DNA from: Hedera helix
Lineage: Eukaryota; Streptophyta; Magnoliopsida; Apiales; Araliaceae
Length of the DNA stretch: 64,000 bases
Assembly (NCBI GenBank): GCA_947179155.2
Contig: OX359266.1
Span: 41,751,039-41,815,038, forward strand
Direction of reading: 5' to 3'
Shown here: positions 1-13,274 of the stretch, piece by piece
How the letters are laid out: each line of letters begins with the position of its first letter
Position numbering within the stretch: position 1 is the stretch's first letter
Position numbers and translations under genes: made by a program
Notes under the pieces: model-generated
The model's database searches: none
What the model was told of the DNA's origin: nothing
Seen by the model: only the letters and a program-made list of their open reading frames with translations

Positions 1-2474
1 AACACGTGAAGACTATGATAGCTATTCCTCGGACCCTCACTCCATCCCCCGACTAGACCCCGTTACGTTTTCATCTCCTGTTGAAAAACAATGGAACAAA
101 AGAAAAGGTGAGCTCAAATAGCCAGTAAGAAATATCATGACTAAGATAATGACGAATAAATTATCATTAGCCTTCAACAGTTAAGTTCTTGATAGAATAC
201 AACAGACTACAAGGTGTATATCAAAAACTGCGGTTAAATTCTTGAACAATGTTCAGATCAATAATAGCAGCGGAATGAGCAATCTTTTAGAAGAATAATA
301 CAGACTATAATGTCCACTCGGTTCTCTTTTTAGGAAAAATATCATCAACTTTTATCATCTGAAATACCATTAGTCATGATAATAAAAATTCACAGTTCCT
401 GATCATAATCATGCAAATCAACAGTTCATGTTTGCACTACGGGCCAAACATATTCAATATAGCACCAGCGGTCATGATTATACCAGATTCAGCCTTTGGT
501 CATAATCATACCAAACAACAGTTCATCTATGCACTACGGGCCAAAAAGAACTTTCACCACGTGCCATAAAAGACACCGAACAGATGTATTGTCTTTAACC
601 TATTATATCGCCTTTAACCTATCATCTGTTCAACAAATATATCACATCTGTGCCCCCGGCCACAGATATTCACAACAGCTTGATTCTTGATGATTAATAT
701 AAATAACAGTGATACAAATGATGAATAGAAGAAACAGGATAAACAATAAGTATCAGAAGTTTACTTTGTGCAGATTCAAATAATGTCAAAATTGTCAACA
801 TGATGTGGACTAAAATTCAAGAATGATATTTAAGATCCACAGTTCAGAATAACAGTTAAGGTTCAATAGAAAGATTTAGAAACATAGGAAGGTTCTCTCT
901 AAGTGTGCTTAAGTCATCTTGAGTATTTGTGAAGATCTATAAGTGTACGTGTACTGTTCAAGTTAATCAACCTCATCCAGTCACGTGTTAAAGTAAGGGA
1001 TTATCATTATTTGATTCTCAAAAATAATATCGTTTATTTCTTACTCATAAGATGTGTTATTTATTTCCATGTATTAAATTGTGGGAATAACTTATGGCGC
1101 GGATTACCGCCTGTTGGTGAATAACCTTTCGTATTCATTCATTATTAATCTCTAAGAATAACCTTACGGCGCGGATGACCGCCTGTTTGGTGAATAACTC
1201 TTTGTACTCAAATTCTATTAAATTGTGGGAATAACTTATGGCGCGGATTACCGCCTGTTGGTGAATAACCTTTCGTATTCATTCATTATTAATCTCTAAG
1301 AATAACCTTACGGCGCGGATGACCGCCTGTTTGGTGAATAACTCTTTGTACTCAAATTATATTAAAGTGTGGGAATAACTTATGGCGCGGATTACCGCCT
1401 GTTGGTGAATAACCCTTTGTATTAATTTCCTTCACCTTTTGTTGATCAAACCTGCTACGGTAAGAGTTATTATTTTCTTTCATACTCCTAAATCGAAATT
1501 TATTATGGAACTATTGCTTCTATAATTCCTGAAAATATTATATGTTCCATAATAGATGAACTTCATTATTTCAACTGAACCTTCCTATTTACGTGAACCT
1601 TTCTATTGAACTGTAACCGTTATTCTGAACTGTGGATCTTGAATATTATTTTTAAATTTCACTCCACATCATGTTGACAATTTGGACATTATTTGAATCT
1701 GTACAAAGTAAACTTCTGATACTTATTGTTTATCTTGTTTCTTCCGTTCATCATTTGTATCACTGTTATTTGTACTAATCATCAAGAATCAAGCTGTTGT
1801 GAATATCTGTGGCCGGGGGCACAGATGTGATATATTTGTTGAACAGATGATAGGTTAAAGGCGATATAATAGGTTAAAGGCGATACATCTGTTCGGTGTC
1901 TTTTATGGCACGTGGTGAATGTTCTCTTTGGCCCGTAGTGCAAAGATGAATTGTTGTTTGGTATGATTATGACCAAAGGCTGAATCTGGTATAATCATGA
2001 CCGTTGGTGTTATATTGAATGTCTTTGCCCGTAGTGCAAAGATGAACTGTTGATTTGCATGATTATGATCAGGAACTGCGAATTTCTATTATCATGACTA
2101 ATGGTATTTCAAATGATAAAAGTTGATGATGTTTTTCCTAAAAAGAGAACCGAGTGGACATTATAGTCTGCATTATTCTTCTAAAAGATTGCTCATTCCG
2201 CTGCTATTATTGATCTGAACATTGTTCAAGAATTTAACTGCAGTTTTTGATATAAACTTTGTAGTCTATTGTATTCTATCAAGAACTCAACTGTTGAAGG
2301 CTAATGATAATTTATTCGTTATTATCTTAGTCATGATATTTCTTACTGGGCTATTTGAGCTCACCCTTTCTTTTGTTCCATTGTTTTTCAACAGGAGATG
2401 AAAACATAACAGGGTCTAGCCGGGGGATGGAGTGAGGGTCCGAGGAATAGCTATCATAGTCTTCACGTTTTGTA
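1..2474. repeat. Large inverted repeat (foldback) made of two opposed LTR segments
   Basis: Bases 1 to about 896 reappear as the reverse complement at about 1579-2474, with roughly 680 bases between the arms. The arms match along their whole length with scattered substitutions. A read-through transcript would fold into a hairpin with a stem of about 0.9 kb. Confidence 0.85.
1073..1420. repeat. 144-bp tandem repeat inside the inverted LTR copy
   Basis: The segment beginning ATTAAATTGTGGGAATAAC recurs at 1073, 1217 and 1361, an exact 144-bp step, giving about 2.5 copies. Each unit contains two related half-units built around GCGCGGATxACCGCCTG. The same units appear in the other orientation at 2735-2940 and 32740-33030, so the array belongs to the LTR family. 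Confidence 0.8.
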
Positions 2475-3799
2475 AAATAGCGTGGCAATAATAGTGAAGA
2501 CTTAGTTGTGTATTATTATACACTGTATTGTTGTACGTTGTGCTTTGTTGTAATAATTTTGTTGTAGTCTTTTGACGACTCAAGTTTGGGCTGTGTAGGC
2601 CCAGATTTGGGGGCGTCACAAATAGAATATGAAAGAAGATGATATTCCTTACGAGTAGTAAATTTAAGAGTATGAAAGAAAATGACATCCCTTACCGTAG
2701 CAGGTTTGATTAACAAAAGGTGAAGAAAATTAATACAAAGGGTTATTCACCAACAGGCGGTAATCTGAGCCATAAGTTATTCCCACAATTTAATAGAATT
2801 TGAGTACAAAGAGTAATTCACCAAACATGCGGTAATCCGCGCCGTAAGGTTATTCTCAAAGATTAATAATGAATGAATACGAAAGGTTATTCACCAACAG
2901 GCGGTAATCCGCTCCGTAAGGTTATTCCCACAAATTAATACACGAAAATAAATGACACATCTTATGAGTAAGAAAGAAATAATATTATTTTCGAGAATCA
3001 AATAATGATAATCCCTTACCGTAGTAAGTTTAAATAATAGAATATGAAAGAAGATGATATTCCTTACAAGTAGTAAATTTAAAAGTATGAAAGAAAATGA
3101 CATCTCTTACCGTAGTAAGCTTTAATAATAGAAGATGAAAGAAGATGACATTCCTTACGAGTAGTAAATTTAAGAGTATGAAAGAAAATGACATCCCTTA
3201 CCATAATATTGTGAAACAAGTTTATTAGCCGAACAAATCCTTCCTTGTTTGTCTATGTAGCAGTAAATAATCTGACTTTTGAGTCTTCTAGAGTCTTTAA
3301 AATCTCCTTATGTTTTTAAAATAATGTTACTCTCGGAAAGATAGATGGCATAGACTCAAGAATCACTCAATTCGGAGTTAATATGAATGAGTTATGAATT
3401 TTCAAAACTAAGACTGAAAATAGTGATGAAAATCAGAATAGGTTACGGTTTTTAGTATTTTAAGGTATGAAGATGATTTCAGATGACTTTTCTTCCTTCT
3501 TCAAAGTTGTAGAGGACGAAAAACTGAAGAGACAAGCTTTTAATTCATTAAATTCTGACAAATAATGAATTTACTACGATTTTTCGAAAGAGTTACTGTA
3601 CATAAGAAAATTCCACTCGGAAATTCAAAGAAGAATGCAAAAGATTTCAAAACTAGGAATGACTTAAGAACACTTAGAGAGAACTTACACAAAGAAGTAT
3701 TTAAAGAGTGGAAGAAAATGTATGTAAGAATGTTATGAAAAATTTCTTAAGTTAAGTCCTCTATTTATAGCCAAAAATCTTATCATAACCAAAATTTTC

Positions 3800-4170
3800 T
3801 AATTTAATCCAAACCATTCATTTCATATCACATAACTTTATATTATAAACAAATAACTTTATCAATTTAATTATTCAACAATAATTCACACTTTAATCTA
3901 TACCATTCATTTCATATCACCTAACTTTATATTATAAACAAATAACTTTATCAATTCAATTATTCAACAATAATTCACACTTTAATCTACACCATTCATT
4001 TCATATCACCTAACTTTATATTATAAACAAATAACTTTATCAATTCAATTATTCAACAATAATTCACACTTTAATCTACACCATTCATTTCATATCACCT
4101 AACTTTATATTATAAACAAATAACTTTATCAATTCAATTATTCTACAATAATTCACACTTATTCATTATT
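3800..4170 (+). repeat. 89-bp tandem repeat near the 3' end of the LTR
   Basis: TAACTTTATATTATAAAC recurs at 3833, 3922, 4011 and 4100, an exact 89-bp step, so about four near-identical copies lie side by side. The complete LTR at 33780-34080 carries only diverged versions, so the expansion is specific to this copy. Confidence 0.85.
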
Positions 4171-4808
4171 ATGACTAATTGTTATAAATACAGTATAGTT
4201 AGCTTTCTGAGTTAGATATCAAGTCAATTAATTAATGAAATACAACTGTTTAAATAACACCGTAATAGAGATAACAATAATGCAGAAAGTATGTAAAAGA
4301 AAAATACGTTACTGTGTCATGACAATTATTGATTCAATAATGTGAATTACTGTGCATATGTTACTGTGACAATTATCAGTTTAATAATATGAATTATTGT
4401 GCATGTGATAATAAAGTAAAATATTGTACGGTAACCACTTTATCAGTTTAATAATACGAAACACTGTGCAATGCCGTGTGCTACTGTGCAATACCGTATG
4501 TTACTATTCTTTTATCACCGGTATTTTAACAATTAGCACCGTTGACTATTTTTATTTAAAAAGATTACTTCTGTCGTTTTCTATATCCGACAAATATTCC
4601 GTTGTGGGGTCTACTAATAATTAGTTATGTCGGCGCCGTCATACGTTCCGAATATTCCCCGACAAAACGAATATTGTCCGACAAAATAAAATTTGCACAT
4701 AACATCCTTAACTTTCAATTTTGTTAATTTAACCACTTACTGTTTCAGAAAAAAAATATATATGAAGAAAAATTAAATTTTATATTTCATAAAATTCGGG
4801 GTCTTACA

Positions 4809-7351
4809 ACTGGTGCAAGTGGTTTAAAAGGTAAACACCTAAAGAACGCGTGGTTACTTAATTAGTCACCGTATTTACAAAGAGACTCTCCCGTTCTTAC
4901 ACTTACCTGGCTAGTAGTGTGGTTAATTTTGAATTTGGTAGACCTTAAGGAGTAACTTGGAACAGTTAGGAACTGTCTAGATTTTATTTAGGTTGACCAT
5001 AAAATTATGATTTATTTTTTTTATTTTTATTTTTATTTGTGTGATTTTTATGGTTAGTTGATTATTTGTCTAGTGGTTTGTGAAACATGAACTCCTACAT
5101 TGATTGGAATAATAATTTTACTTAGAATCAAGAATCCTATGAAAACTTTAATGCACACCAAGTAAATTAATTTTTTTCAACATACCAAAACCTTTATCCA
5201 TATTCGTATCCAGATCCAGATCCAGAAAATCAATACGTACAAGAATTTTTGTTTCCATATTCTTATCCGTATTTAGATCCAGAACGTCAATATGCACAAG
5301 AATTTTCAAACGAAGAAGGGAAAATATTAACAAAAACTATGGAAGCTTTCATACAAAACACTAATCAAGCTATATCTCATCTAGAAATTCAAGTGAGTCA
5401 GTTAGCTACCATAATAAATAAGTTTGAGGTTAATCTGAAAATTTAGAATGGTTGTGAAAATGAGTTTGAAGTTAATCTGAAAAATCATAATAGTTGTAAG
5501 AATGATAAGTTTAAGAATTATGAGTCTACACCTAAAATTGATCATATCACATTTAATGAGGCGGTTGAAAAAGTCTATAAGCCTAAAGCTCCATATCCTG
5601 AAAGACTTATTCCTATAAAATAGCCGAGTGATTTTGTGGACCAACATATTAAATTAAACATAATCCAAGAATTGTCTATGACCCAAGAAATAAATGAAAA
5701 TAAACTTATGGTTGTGGATGATCCAATGTACCAATTCTTTCATATTTTGAAAATATAAGGGGGGAAATTCTTGAGGTCAATTCTAAGCAAAACTGTTATA
5801 CAAATTCTGACTATTTTCAATTGCCTAGATCTCCTGAAAATCCTAAAATATTCACATTGACTTTCCCTTTTATATCACCATTTTATCATCACTTATTTTT
5901 TAAGTTTTGTAAATTTGTAGCTATGTTCATTTATTTTCTTTTTCACCACATTTTTTTTAATTGTGTCTAGTGTAGGTTAATTATTTTTAGTATGTAGTTT
6001 TATTTAGTTAGTTAGGTTTCATTATTTTATTTTTATTTTCTGTGAGTACTAATGTTATTCTTTATGATTTTGTTTTTTTTTAGAATGCAATACGAAACCA
6101 ATCAGGTGTGATCTTTCCCTTACTATTTGATATTGTCACTAATTTTCTTTATATGTGAATTTATACATGTGCATTTTTAGGTAATATGTAAAGAAACATT
6201 GAGGACAATGCATGATTTAGGTATGGGGGAGTTTTGCATTTTTGTTATATTTTTATTTATTTATTTATTTTTCTTTTTAGGAAATTAATTTTTTTTAAAA
6301 AAATTGATTTTTTTTAGTTTTTTTTTTACAAATTAAAAAATTGTTTAACTGTTTATATTTGAATTAATTCTAACAAGTGTTCGTGGAGTAAAAACGAGTA
6401 GGATTAAAAGATTTAAAATTCTTGAATCTTTAATAAGATACAAAATTTTAGTTTGAAACACCGTCTTGAATAAAATTAAAATTCATATGCATTTTTTTTG
6501 CACTTCGTGTTCGCACTAATTCTTAGTTGTGGGGTATAAACTATGAGTCGAGCAATCTTAAAAAATAATAATAATAATAATGCAGCGAGATGAAGCGTAA
6601 AACGCACTCATTGTTGTAAAAGAAAAAAAGAGTTAAATAAATAAATAAATAAATATAAATACTGCTTCAATATCTACCGAATAAAAAAAAAATCACGCTG
6701 AAAAGTAGATGGATATAAGCAGCTCGACTAGTCTATTTTTGTGGCCTTTGTTACTTTAGTTAGTAAACCCTTAAGGGTGTCTTTACACCTAGTGCCCTAA
6801 AGCCAACTGGTTTGAGAGTCATTGGTCCAACGCTTGTTATATAAGTGACGAAAAGCCTAAGAAAAATAGACATTGCACAAGTCAAGTGTGAAAAAAAAAA
6901 AAAATGAGTTTGCTTGATTTTCATGGTTAAAGTCCCTACTAAGAGTTACACCACTTACACATGCATGTATTTTGTGAAATTAATTTTATGAAAGATTGTA
7001 TTTTAAATGAAGATGGAGTATTTTTAATAAGATAAAAAAGTAATTTTGAATTTGATCTTACTTAAGTGTAATGCCCATGGATATTTAGAAGTTTTCTTTC
7101 AATTTCATAAATAGTTAAACTTAAAAAGATTTTATTTTGAATTTTGAATTTTGTGGGTATATTCACTGCAAACCCTCACGAGACAAAACTCATCCACTTG
7201 GGATAACCTTGGGGTTTAAAGGCTTGTAGTATACGTTAAATACTATCGTGTTCCCTATGAAAATGGCTTAGGTTTAGTTAGGATTTTATTTTATTTATTT
7301 GTTTTATTTTCTTTTGCTCGAGGACTAGCAAAATCTAGGTTTAGGGGTATT
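4809..7351 (+). mobile_element. Decayed internal region of an LTR retroelement (gag-like remnant)
   Basis: The stretch between the LTR ending at 4808 and the LTR starting at 7352 looks like a gag-only interior. A TGGTGCAAG stretch at 4811 could be a primer-binding site, but the tRNA is not recognised. From about 5089 a broken frame reads MNSYIDW and then two repeats of PYSYPxxDPExQYxQEF. Next comes a segment resembling plant Ty3/gypsy gag, ending SHLEIQVSQLA (5249-5446), then YKPKAPYPERL, with stops between. A block near 6200-6235 (GAGGACAATG, then TATGGGGGAG) and one near 7315-7351 (CTCGAGGACTAGCAAAA, then a purine-rich GGGGT) are typical of the interior and 3' edge of plant gypsy elements. 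No pol region is present. Confidence 0.6.
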
Positions 7352-8477
7352 TGATAAGCATATTATATATGCATTTATTTTCTCCAAAAATAGAATTTAG
7401 TTTAATTTTATGTTAATTTTATATTAATTGGATTTATTCTGGTGTACAGGTTTTGAGAATTTAAAAGCCCAAATGGTAGATTCAAGTTCAAGCCCAAGAA
7501 AATAAAATATATAGAGTTAATATTATAGTAGTACTCTATTATAAAGTTAAGGGAGGACAAGTCAATGAAAATTAAAAAATCAAGTCTTTAACTATTGAAG
7601 GTAACTACATGATGGGTCATAAAAGGGAGTCATCAACCAAGCAATCAAGGGGCATCACGGAAGAAAAAACACAACACTAAAGCAGAAAGCTTATTTAAGC
7701 TTGGCACGGAAACCAAAACAACAAATCATCACCAAAGCAGTAACGCATAGCAGCGACAGTGCACATAATCATGATGGTTTATTACTCTGCTTCTGTTTTT
7801 GATTTAATTATGTGTTGCTAAATTAATTTATGAGGTGTAAGATGAAATATTATTAATTATGTAATATTCTGAAATTTATTATCAGTTCTCAAATTGGTTT
7901 TAATGTTAATAATACTTATTTATTGATTGTTTAAAATTAAATTATTTCATTCATAATATTATATATTTTGAATAGATGCAATTAATTTAATTTAATCCGT
8001 GTTACGTTTTAAACGTTTTAATTAAGAACTGAGATTATTTATTTTTCAAAATAATGGATACATTTAATGCTTTGGTCTTAAACATTAAACCTTGAAAATA
8101 AGAATTTACATAAGAAATATTTTTATAGGCGTAAATGAAAAATCTTGAGAAAGCATTGAATTGATTTTCAAATTGCTATTCCGAATTGATAATAAATAGT
8201 AAGATATACATAATTAATATTGTGGATTCTGAACCTCAGACCTTTCTTTCATTGATTAAAAGTTTTGTTATTTTATTAGTCTTGATTCTCATTATATTTA
8301 GTTTTTAGTTTTAATTATTCTAAAAATCACTTTTCGTAAACTAGATTAGAGTTGAATATAATTTAGATTTAATTAATTATTCAATAATCCTCGTAGGATC
8401 GACCTCATACTTTGTATAAAGCTATTTTACAATAGATTCGTGCACTTGCGATTATTTTACAAAATTTAAGTACAACA
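7352..8477 (+). mobile_element. 3' LTR of the adjacent retroelement
   Basis: It starts TGATAAGCATATTATATATG directly after the purine-rich stretch and ends ...AAGTACAACA. Just before the end lies a CGTGCACTTGCGA block that is common near the 3' edge of such plant LTRs. The length is about 1.13 kb. No matching 5' LTR remains in the window, so the ends rest on TG/CA and context. It abuts a truncated integrase on the right, which suggests insertion into, or recombination with, the older Tat-type element. Confidence 0.6.
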
Positions 8478-8478
8478 A

Positions 8479-11400
8479 TTCTTCTACCCAATTTATCATA
8501 TAGTCAATTGCAACCTCATAGAACTTTAGTTGCCCCTTGGTCATCGAGAACAGGCCCCTCAGGTCGACTCCCTAGATTGCAAATGGTATCAGACTGAGAA
8601 CGTTTAACAACTTCGCTGGGAGTTGTCTCGGGATCGGGACATTAATCTGGTACTTATGGTTTTTTTTTTATGAACTTCATAGCATCTTTGTTGATTGTGG
8701 CCAGTAATAGCCCTACCTTAGAATTTTCAGAGCCTAAGTTTTTCCCCCTGAGCGATCTCCAAATATGCCCTCATATACCTCTATAAGGGTGTAGTCTACA
8801 TCTTTTGGACCAATATACTACAACAGGGATGATGTGGTTGACCTTTTGTATATTATTTCCCGAGTATATAATATTTTAAAGCTTGGTAAATGATCTGTTT
8901 TGCTTCATTTATGTCCTGCGGTAGTGCTCCTGAGCTCAAATAATTTATAATCGGAGTTATCTAGTTCGGGATCCCGTCGATTGCCATAATCTCCACTTGA
9001 TCTAGGGTCAGCTTGGATAGAGTCTCTAAATATACTAATCATTCCATATTTACTAGGTTCGTTATGGCTAGTCGAGAAAATGCATTTGCTTGAATATTCT
9101 CAACCTTGACTATTCCCTGGAGCTCGAAATGTTCAAATTTTCTAACTTTATTTTTTACCATGGCTACATACTTGGCTACCGGGGTTCTCTTGTTTCATAC
9201 TCCCTCAAGAATTGTCTTACTACCAGTTGCAACTCACTACAAGCCTAGAGTCTATTCACTTCCAAATTGTTCGCCACCTGGATCTCGACCAGTAGAGCTT
9301 CATATTCGACTTTATTGTTAGTTGCCCTGAATTTGAATCTCAGAGCCTGTTGAATCAAAAAACCTTTAAAGCTAGTTAAAATTAAACCATCCTCGCTCCT
9401 TTTTGTTGTTGATGAGCTATCTACGTGCAAGGTCTAGGTCAAGGCCCTACTCTTTAACCTAATATGTTTGGGAAATTCTTTTACTTCCTCAGAACAGTTG
9501 TTCGCAAAAAAAAAAAAAAACTGTTATGAAATCTGTTAGGTTTTGGCCCTTAATCGCTTTTCTTGATTTGTATCTTATGTTAGATTTATCAAGTTCTACA
9601 GCCCATGTCACTAATCTCCCTAAGAGTTCGGGTTTATTTAAAATCCTCTTTAGTGGTTTATCTGTCAACACAATAATTGTTCTCTCTTCAAAATTCGGGC
9701 AAAGTTTGTGAGCCGCTATTACCAAGGTGTATGCAAATTTTTCCACATCGAGATAACGAGTTTTAGCATTTTTCAAGGCATGCCTCACGTAATAGATGGA
9801 CTTTTGCATGGCATCTTCCTCCTTAATTAATATTGCCCCCATTACCTTCGGGGATGCTGCAATGTATATATATAATTCCTCCCCGGGGAGTGCTTTTGTA
9901 AGGAAATAGGGTTTAACAAATATTTCTTGATTTCCTTAACTGCGTGTTGTCATTCTGGAGTCCACTCAAAGTTATTTACTCCTCTCAATGTGTTGAAGAA
10001 CGAGAGACATTTTTCTAATAATCTTGCAACGAAACGCCTTAGGGCTACCATTCTCCCTATTAGCCTTTGCACCTCCCTAATAGTCCTCAGAGCCTCCATG
10101 TTGATGATTGCCTTTTTTTTTTTTTTTGGGTTTGCCTCTATGCTCCGTTGACTAACTATATATCCCATAAACTTTTCGGCCTTAACTCTGAAGATGTACT
10201 TGCTCTGATTTAGCCTCATATTATTATTCCTTTGAGTTTCAAAATACTCTTTAAGATTCCCAATATGTCGGGGACTTCCCTGCTCTTCACAATCATATCA
10301 TTGACTGAGTATTCCATCTCCTGACTTGTTCGAAGAACACCTTATTTACCATCCTCTAGTATGTTGCCTCGATGTTGATTAAGTCGTAGGGCATCACCCG
10401 CTACACATAGGTTCCCTTATGAGTTACGAAGACTGTCTTGGGCATGTCTTCGAGATCCATGTTGATTTAATTATATCCAGATAAGGCATCAAGGAAACTA
10501 AACAGTGTGTGGCCTTCCATTGCATTAATAAGTTAGTCAATAAAAGGCAAGGGTTAGAAATCCTTAGGGGTACGCTCCATTTAAATCTGTATAATCTACA
10601 CACATCCTCTATTTCTCGTTCGTTCTTTTGGGCAAAACCACATTGGCTAGCCATTCAAGATAATTTATCTCAATAATAAATCCTGCTGTCAATAATTCTC
10701 CACATCTTTATCAATTGCCTTTTGTTGTTCTGGGGCATGATTCCTTTTTTTCTATCTCGCTGGCTTTTTCTCCTTATTCAAGCTCAACTTGTGAACTTAT
10801 ATGTCCTCGAGAATTCCGTGCACATCCTTCGGGGACCATGCAAACACATTTGAGAATTCTCGAAGTAGGGATATTAATTTCTCCCAAATACCAGTCTCTA
10901 GTCCTTTCCAGATCTTCACGAGCTTTTCTCTATTGCCAGTCACGAGTTCTACTTCTTCCATTTCATCCTCTAGTTCCCCTAAAGGTGGGTTCAGTGAAGC
11001 TTTTCCTAAACTTCTCCATTTTAATGTTCTTAATTGCCATGCAAACTTTTTTTTCTTTTCCCTTCTCATGGTCAGGATCCAATTGTTTTAGCCCGTCTAC
11101 ATTTAGTTGTCGAGAGGTTTACTGACATATATTAACAACTCCTATCCCGTTCTTCATGGTAAATTTCATTTTAAGGTGCGGGATGGAGGTAACGACCTTA
11201 GCACTGTCAGAATTATTCTCCCGAATATGACATTGTAGGCTAAGGGAACTTTCATTACATAGAATTTTACATCAATCTTTGCCTTGTAAGAGGCCTACTC
11301 GACAACCACGGGGAGAATTATTGTTCCCACTATGCCCAATGATTTATTCCAGAATTCATATAAGGGAGCCTCCTTGCACGGCTCCATTTACATTTCTTGT

Positions 11401-13274
11401 AGGTCCATCCCGCTTAAAGTATAGTGGTATAAGATGTCCACTGAGCTCCCATTATCAGCCAATATTTTGCTTACTATGTAGTCCACTATCGAAACAGTGA
11501 TCACCAAGGCATCCTTGTAAGCGATAATGATCCAAACATAATACTCGTCCAAAAAGGAGATTGTCTGATCAATCCTGAACTTTTTGGTGGGTTGTTTGTA
11601 CAAGTTGTAGACCTCCCGGGTATACGCCTTTTTGGTATTGTTGGACTCTTTCTCGACTGCTTATCCACCACTAATGGTGTTAATATGTCCCCGGTTAGGT
11701 CTCTCCTCATTGTTGTTGGGTTGAACCTCTCGATTGCGCTACAATGCACTATCCCTGGCCAAATACTTATCCAATTCTCCCACTTTTATTTGTTCTGCAA
11801 TTAGCTCGTTGAGTTGATAACACTGCTATGTGTCATGCCCCACATCACAATGGTATTCATAATACCTATTTCTATTTTGTTTGTTGTTTGGAGTTATCAT
11901 CCTCGAGGGACGCTTGAAAATGGGCAATTTTTAATTTCGTTCAGAATCTTAGCTCGATTTGTGTTCAAGTGTAAGTAGGGGCCTTCGGGCCTTATACCCC
12001 CTTGCAATGAGTTACTGCTTGATGTCATCCTCCATCTCGATTCCTCCTATCATTCTTATCCTCCCAACGATCACTTTTTTTTTATTTTTACTTTCATCAT
12101 TTTTCTAGCCCCGACCATTTTTCAGGGTCCTTGAGGCCTTTTTTATCTCACATATAACTCTATCCTATAGTAAAACTAATTCAAAATTGTCAGCATCTCT
12201 TTAACATAAATATATAATTCTACTAATTGTCTCGACACCTCATTGTTTATCCTCATGTATAGGAATCTGAATGCCTGTGCATAGTCTATCTGTGCCACTT
12301 TTGAGGCAGCTTCCTTGAACCTCTTCAAGTAGGACTACAAAAATTCGTTAACCCCTTGTGTTACCTATAGTAGTGGCGTAGTCTGTTTTCCTTTCCTTTT
12401 ATAAGTCTAGAAGTGGCTCATGAACTACTCCTTCAACTGTGCAAAATTAGTTATTGCTATGGGTTTTAGGGTCCGAAACCATGCGTTTGCTAAATCCTTT
12501 AGATTGCTAGTAAACAGTCTGCACAAGGTGATGTCATGGTGCCTAAAGTATGTCATCACCTACTCATACTTTATCAGTTGTTTGTAGGGATTTCCTCACC
12601 CATCATACATCAACAGTTTCGGTATAGTGGTCATTGCCTGTCCTGGGGCTGTTTAGATCACTCCGTGAACGGAGAATCAACATTGAACATTCCTACTTCT
12701 CAGGCCAATTTCAACTGTCTCTCTAACTCATCCATTTTTTTCAGGATGACATCGTCCCTGTTTTGAACAACCGGGACAGAAGTACAGGCCTATGGATCGG
12801 GTTCTGTCCAGGTGACTGTTGTGCATTCACCTTCGCAATTTGGGTGGGGTCTGCTCCTCGGGATTCCTCGGTATGATCCCTTCTACTTTTAAGGGTTACC
12901 TCCCGATCTCTGTTCCTCCGCCTCTCAGCCCTTTTCGCGTCAATTAGAGTTATTTCTTCAATGGTAGCTATTCTCTGCTCAGCCAACACCGCCAACTGAG
13001 CATCTTATCTCGCATCACTCTCGAGATCACTTGCTAGAGGATGATTTTGGTAGTTTAAGGGCTCTTGGCATGCCTTGCACTTGTTGAGCCTCGAGCGCAA
13101 ATATGATGGTTCGGGGTCGTTCATATGTCCTATTCTAGCGTCTGTGTGCGGGATCTCACCCGCCGGTACGCAACCCCAAATTTAAAAAATCTTATGTGTC
13201 TGATCCGAGACGACTGAATGCCGAATTTCTCAGACCATTTTGTTGTTCATTGACTGTGATCCTTGTTTCGCCAT
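8479..13274 (-). pseudogene. Tat-type Ty3/gypsy gag-pol polyprotein, dead and truncated
   Basis: Read on the minus strand, domains appear in gypsy order. Gag begins near the ATG at 13274; a gag-core-like segment lies near 12240-12350. A protease remnant has ADNGSSVDILY (about 11388-11603). A pre-RT/RT segment (10797-11069) is followed by the RT C-terminus with EKFMGYIVSQRSIEANP (9950-10219). Next come RNase H ending AIKGQNLTDFI (9489-9842) and a second, plant aRNH-like RNase H with ATNNKVEYEALL (9245-9430). Last is an integrase start, GVDLRGLF...VAIDYM (about 8484-8586). The second RNase H is the hallmark of the Tat/Ogre/Retand group. The frame is broken by many stops. The RT active site near 10282-10317 reads SVNDM instead of YVDDM. 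Integrase stops at 8478, where a foreign LTR begins. Confidence 0.8.

Larger units (their letters stand above)
1..4808 (+). mobile_element. Family-A giant LTR, rearranged, left end outside the window
   Basis: This is a plus-strand copy of the same LTR seen complete at 31366-34752. It starts about 150 bases into the LTR and ends at 4808 with the family terminus GGGGTCTTACA. From about 894 to 2620 it is interrupted by an inverted partial copy whose outer edge, read on the minus strand, is the canonical LTR start TGTGACGCCC. The plus-strand LTR resumes after 2620. It has no protein-coding capacity. The 64-codon ORFs at 496-690 (+) and 1782-1976 (-) are the same LTR segment in the two orientations. 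The TG...CA ends and the GACxCCC/GGGTCTTACA termini resemble plant Ty3/gypsy chromoviruses of the Tekay/Del type; that lineage call is inference. Confidence 0.8.

Noticed and set aside
496..690. 64-codon ORF repeated at 1782-1976 and 32011-32208
   Set aside because: All copies lie in the same LTR segment in either orientation, so this is a repeat and not evidence of a cellular gene.
9489..9842. RNase H frame as a functional gene
   Set aside because: It is one open segment of a polyprotein that is broken upstream and downstream.
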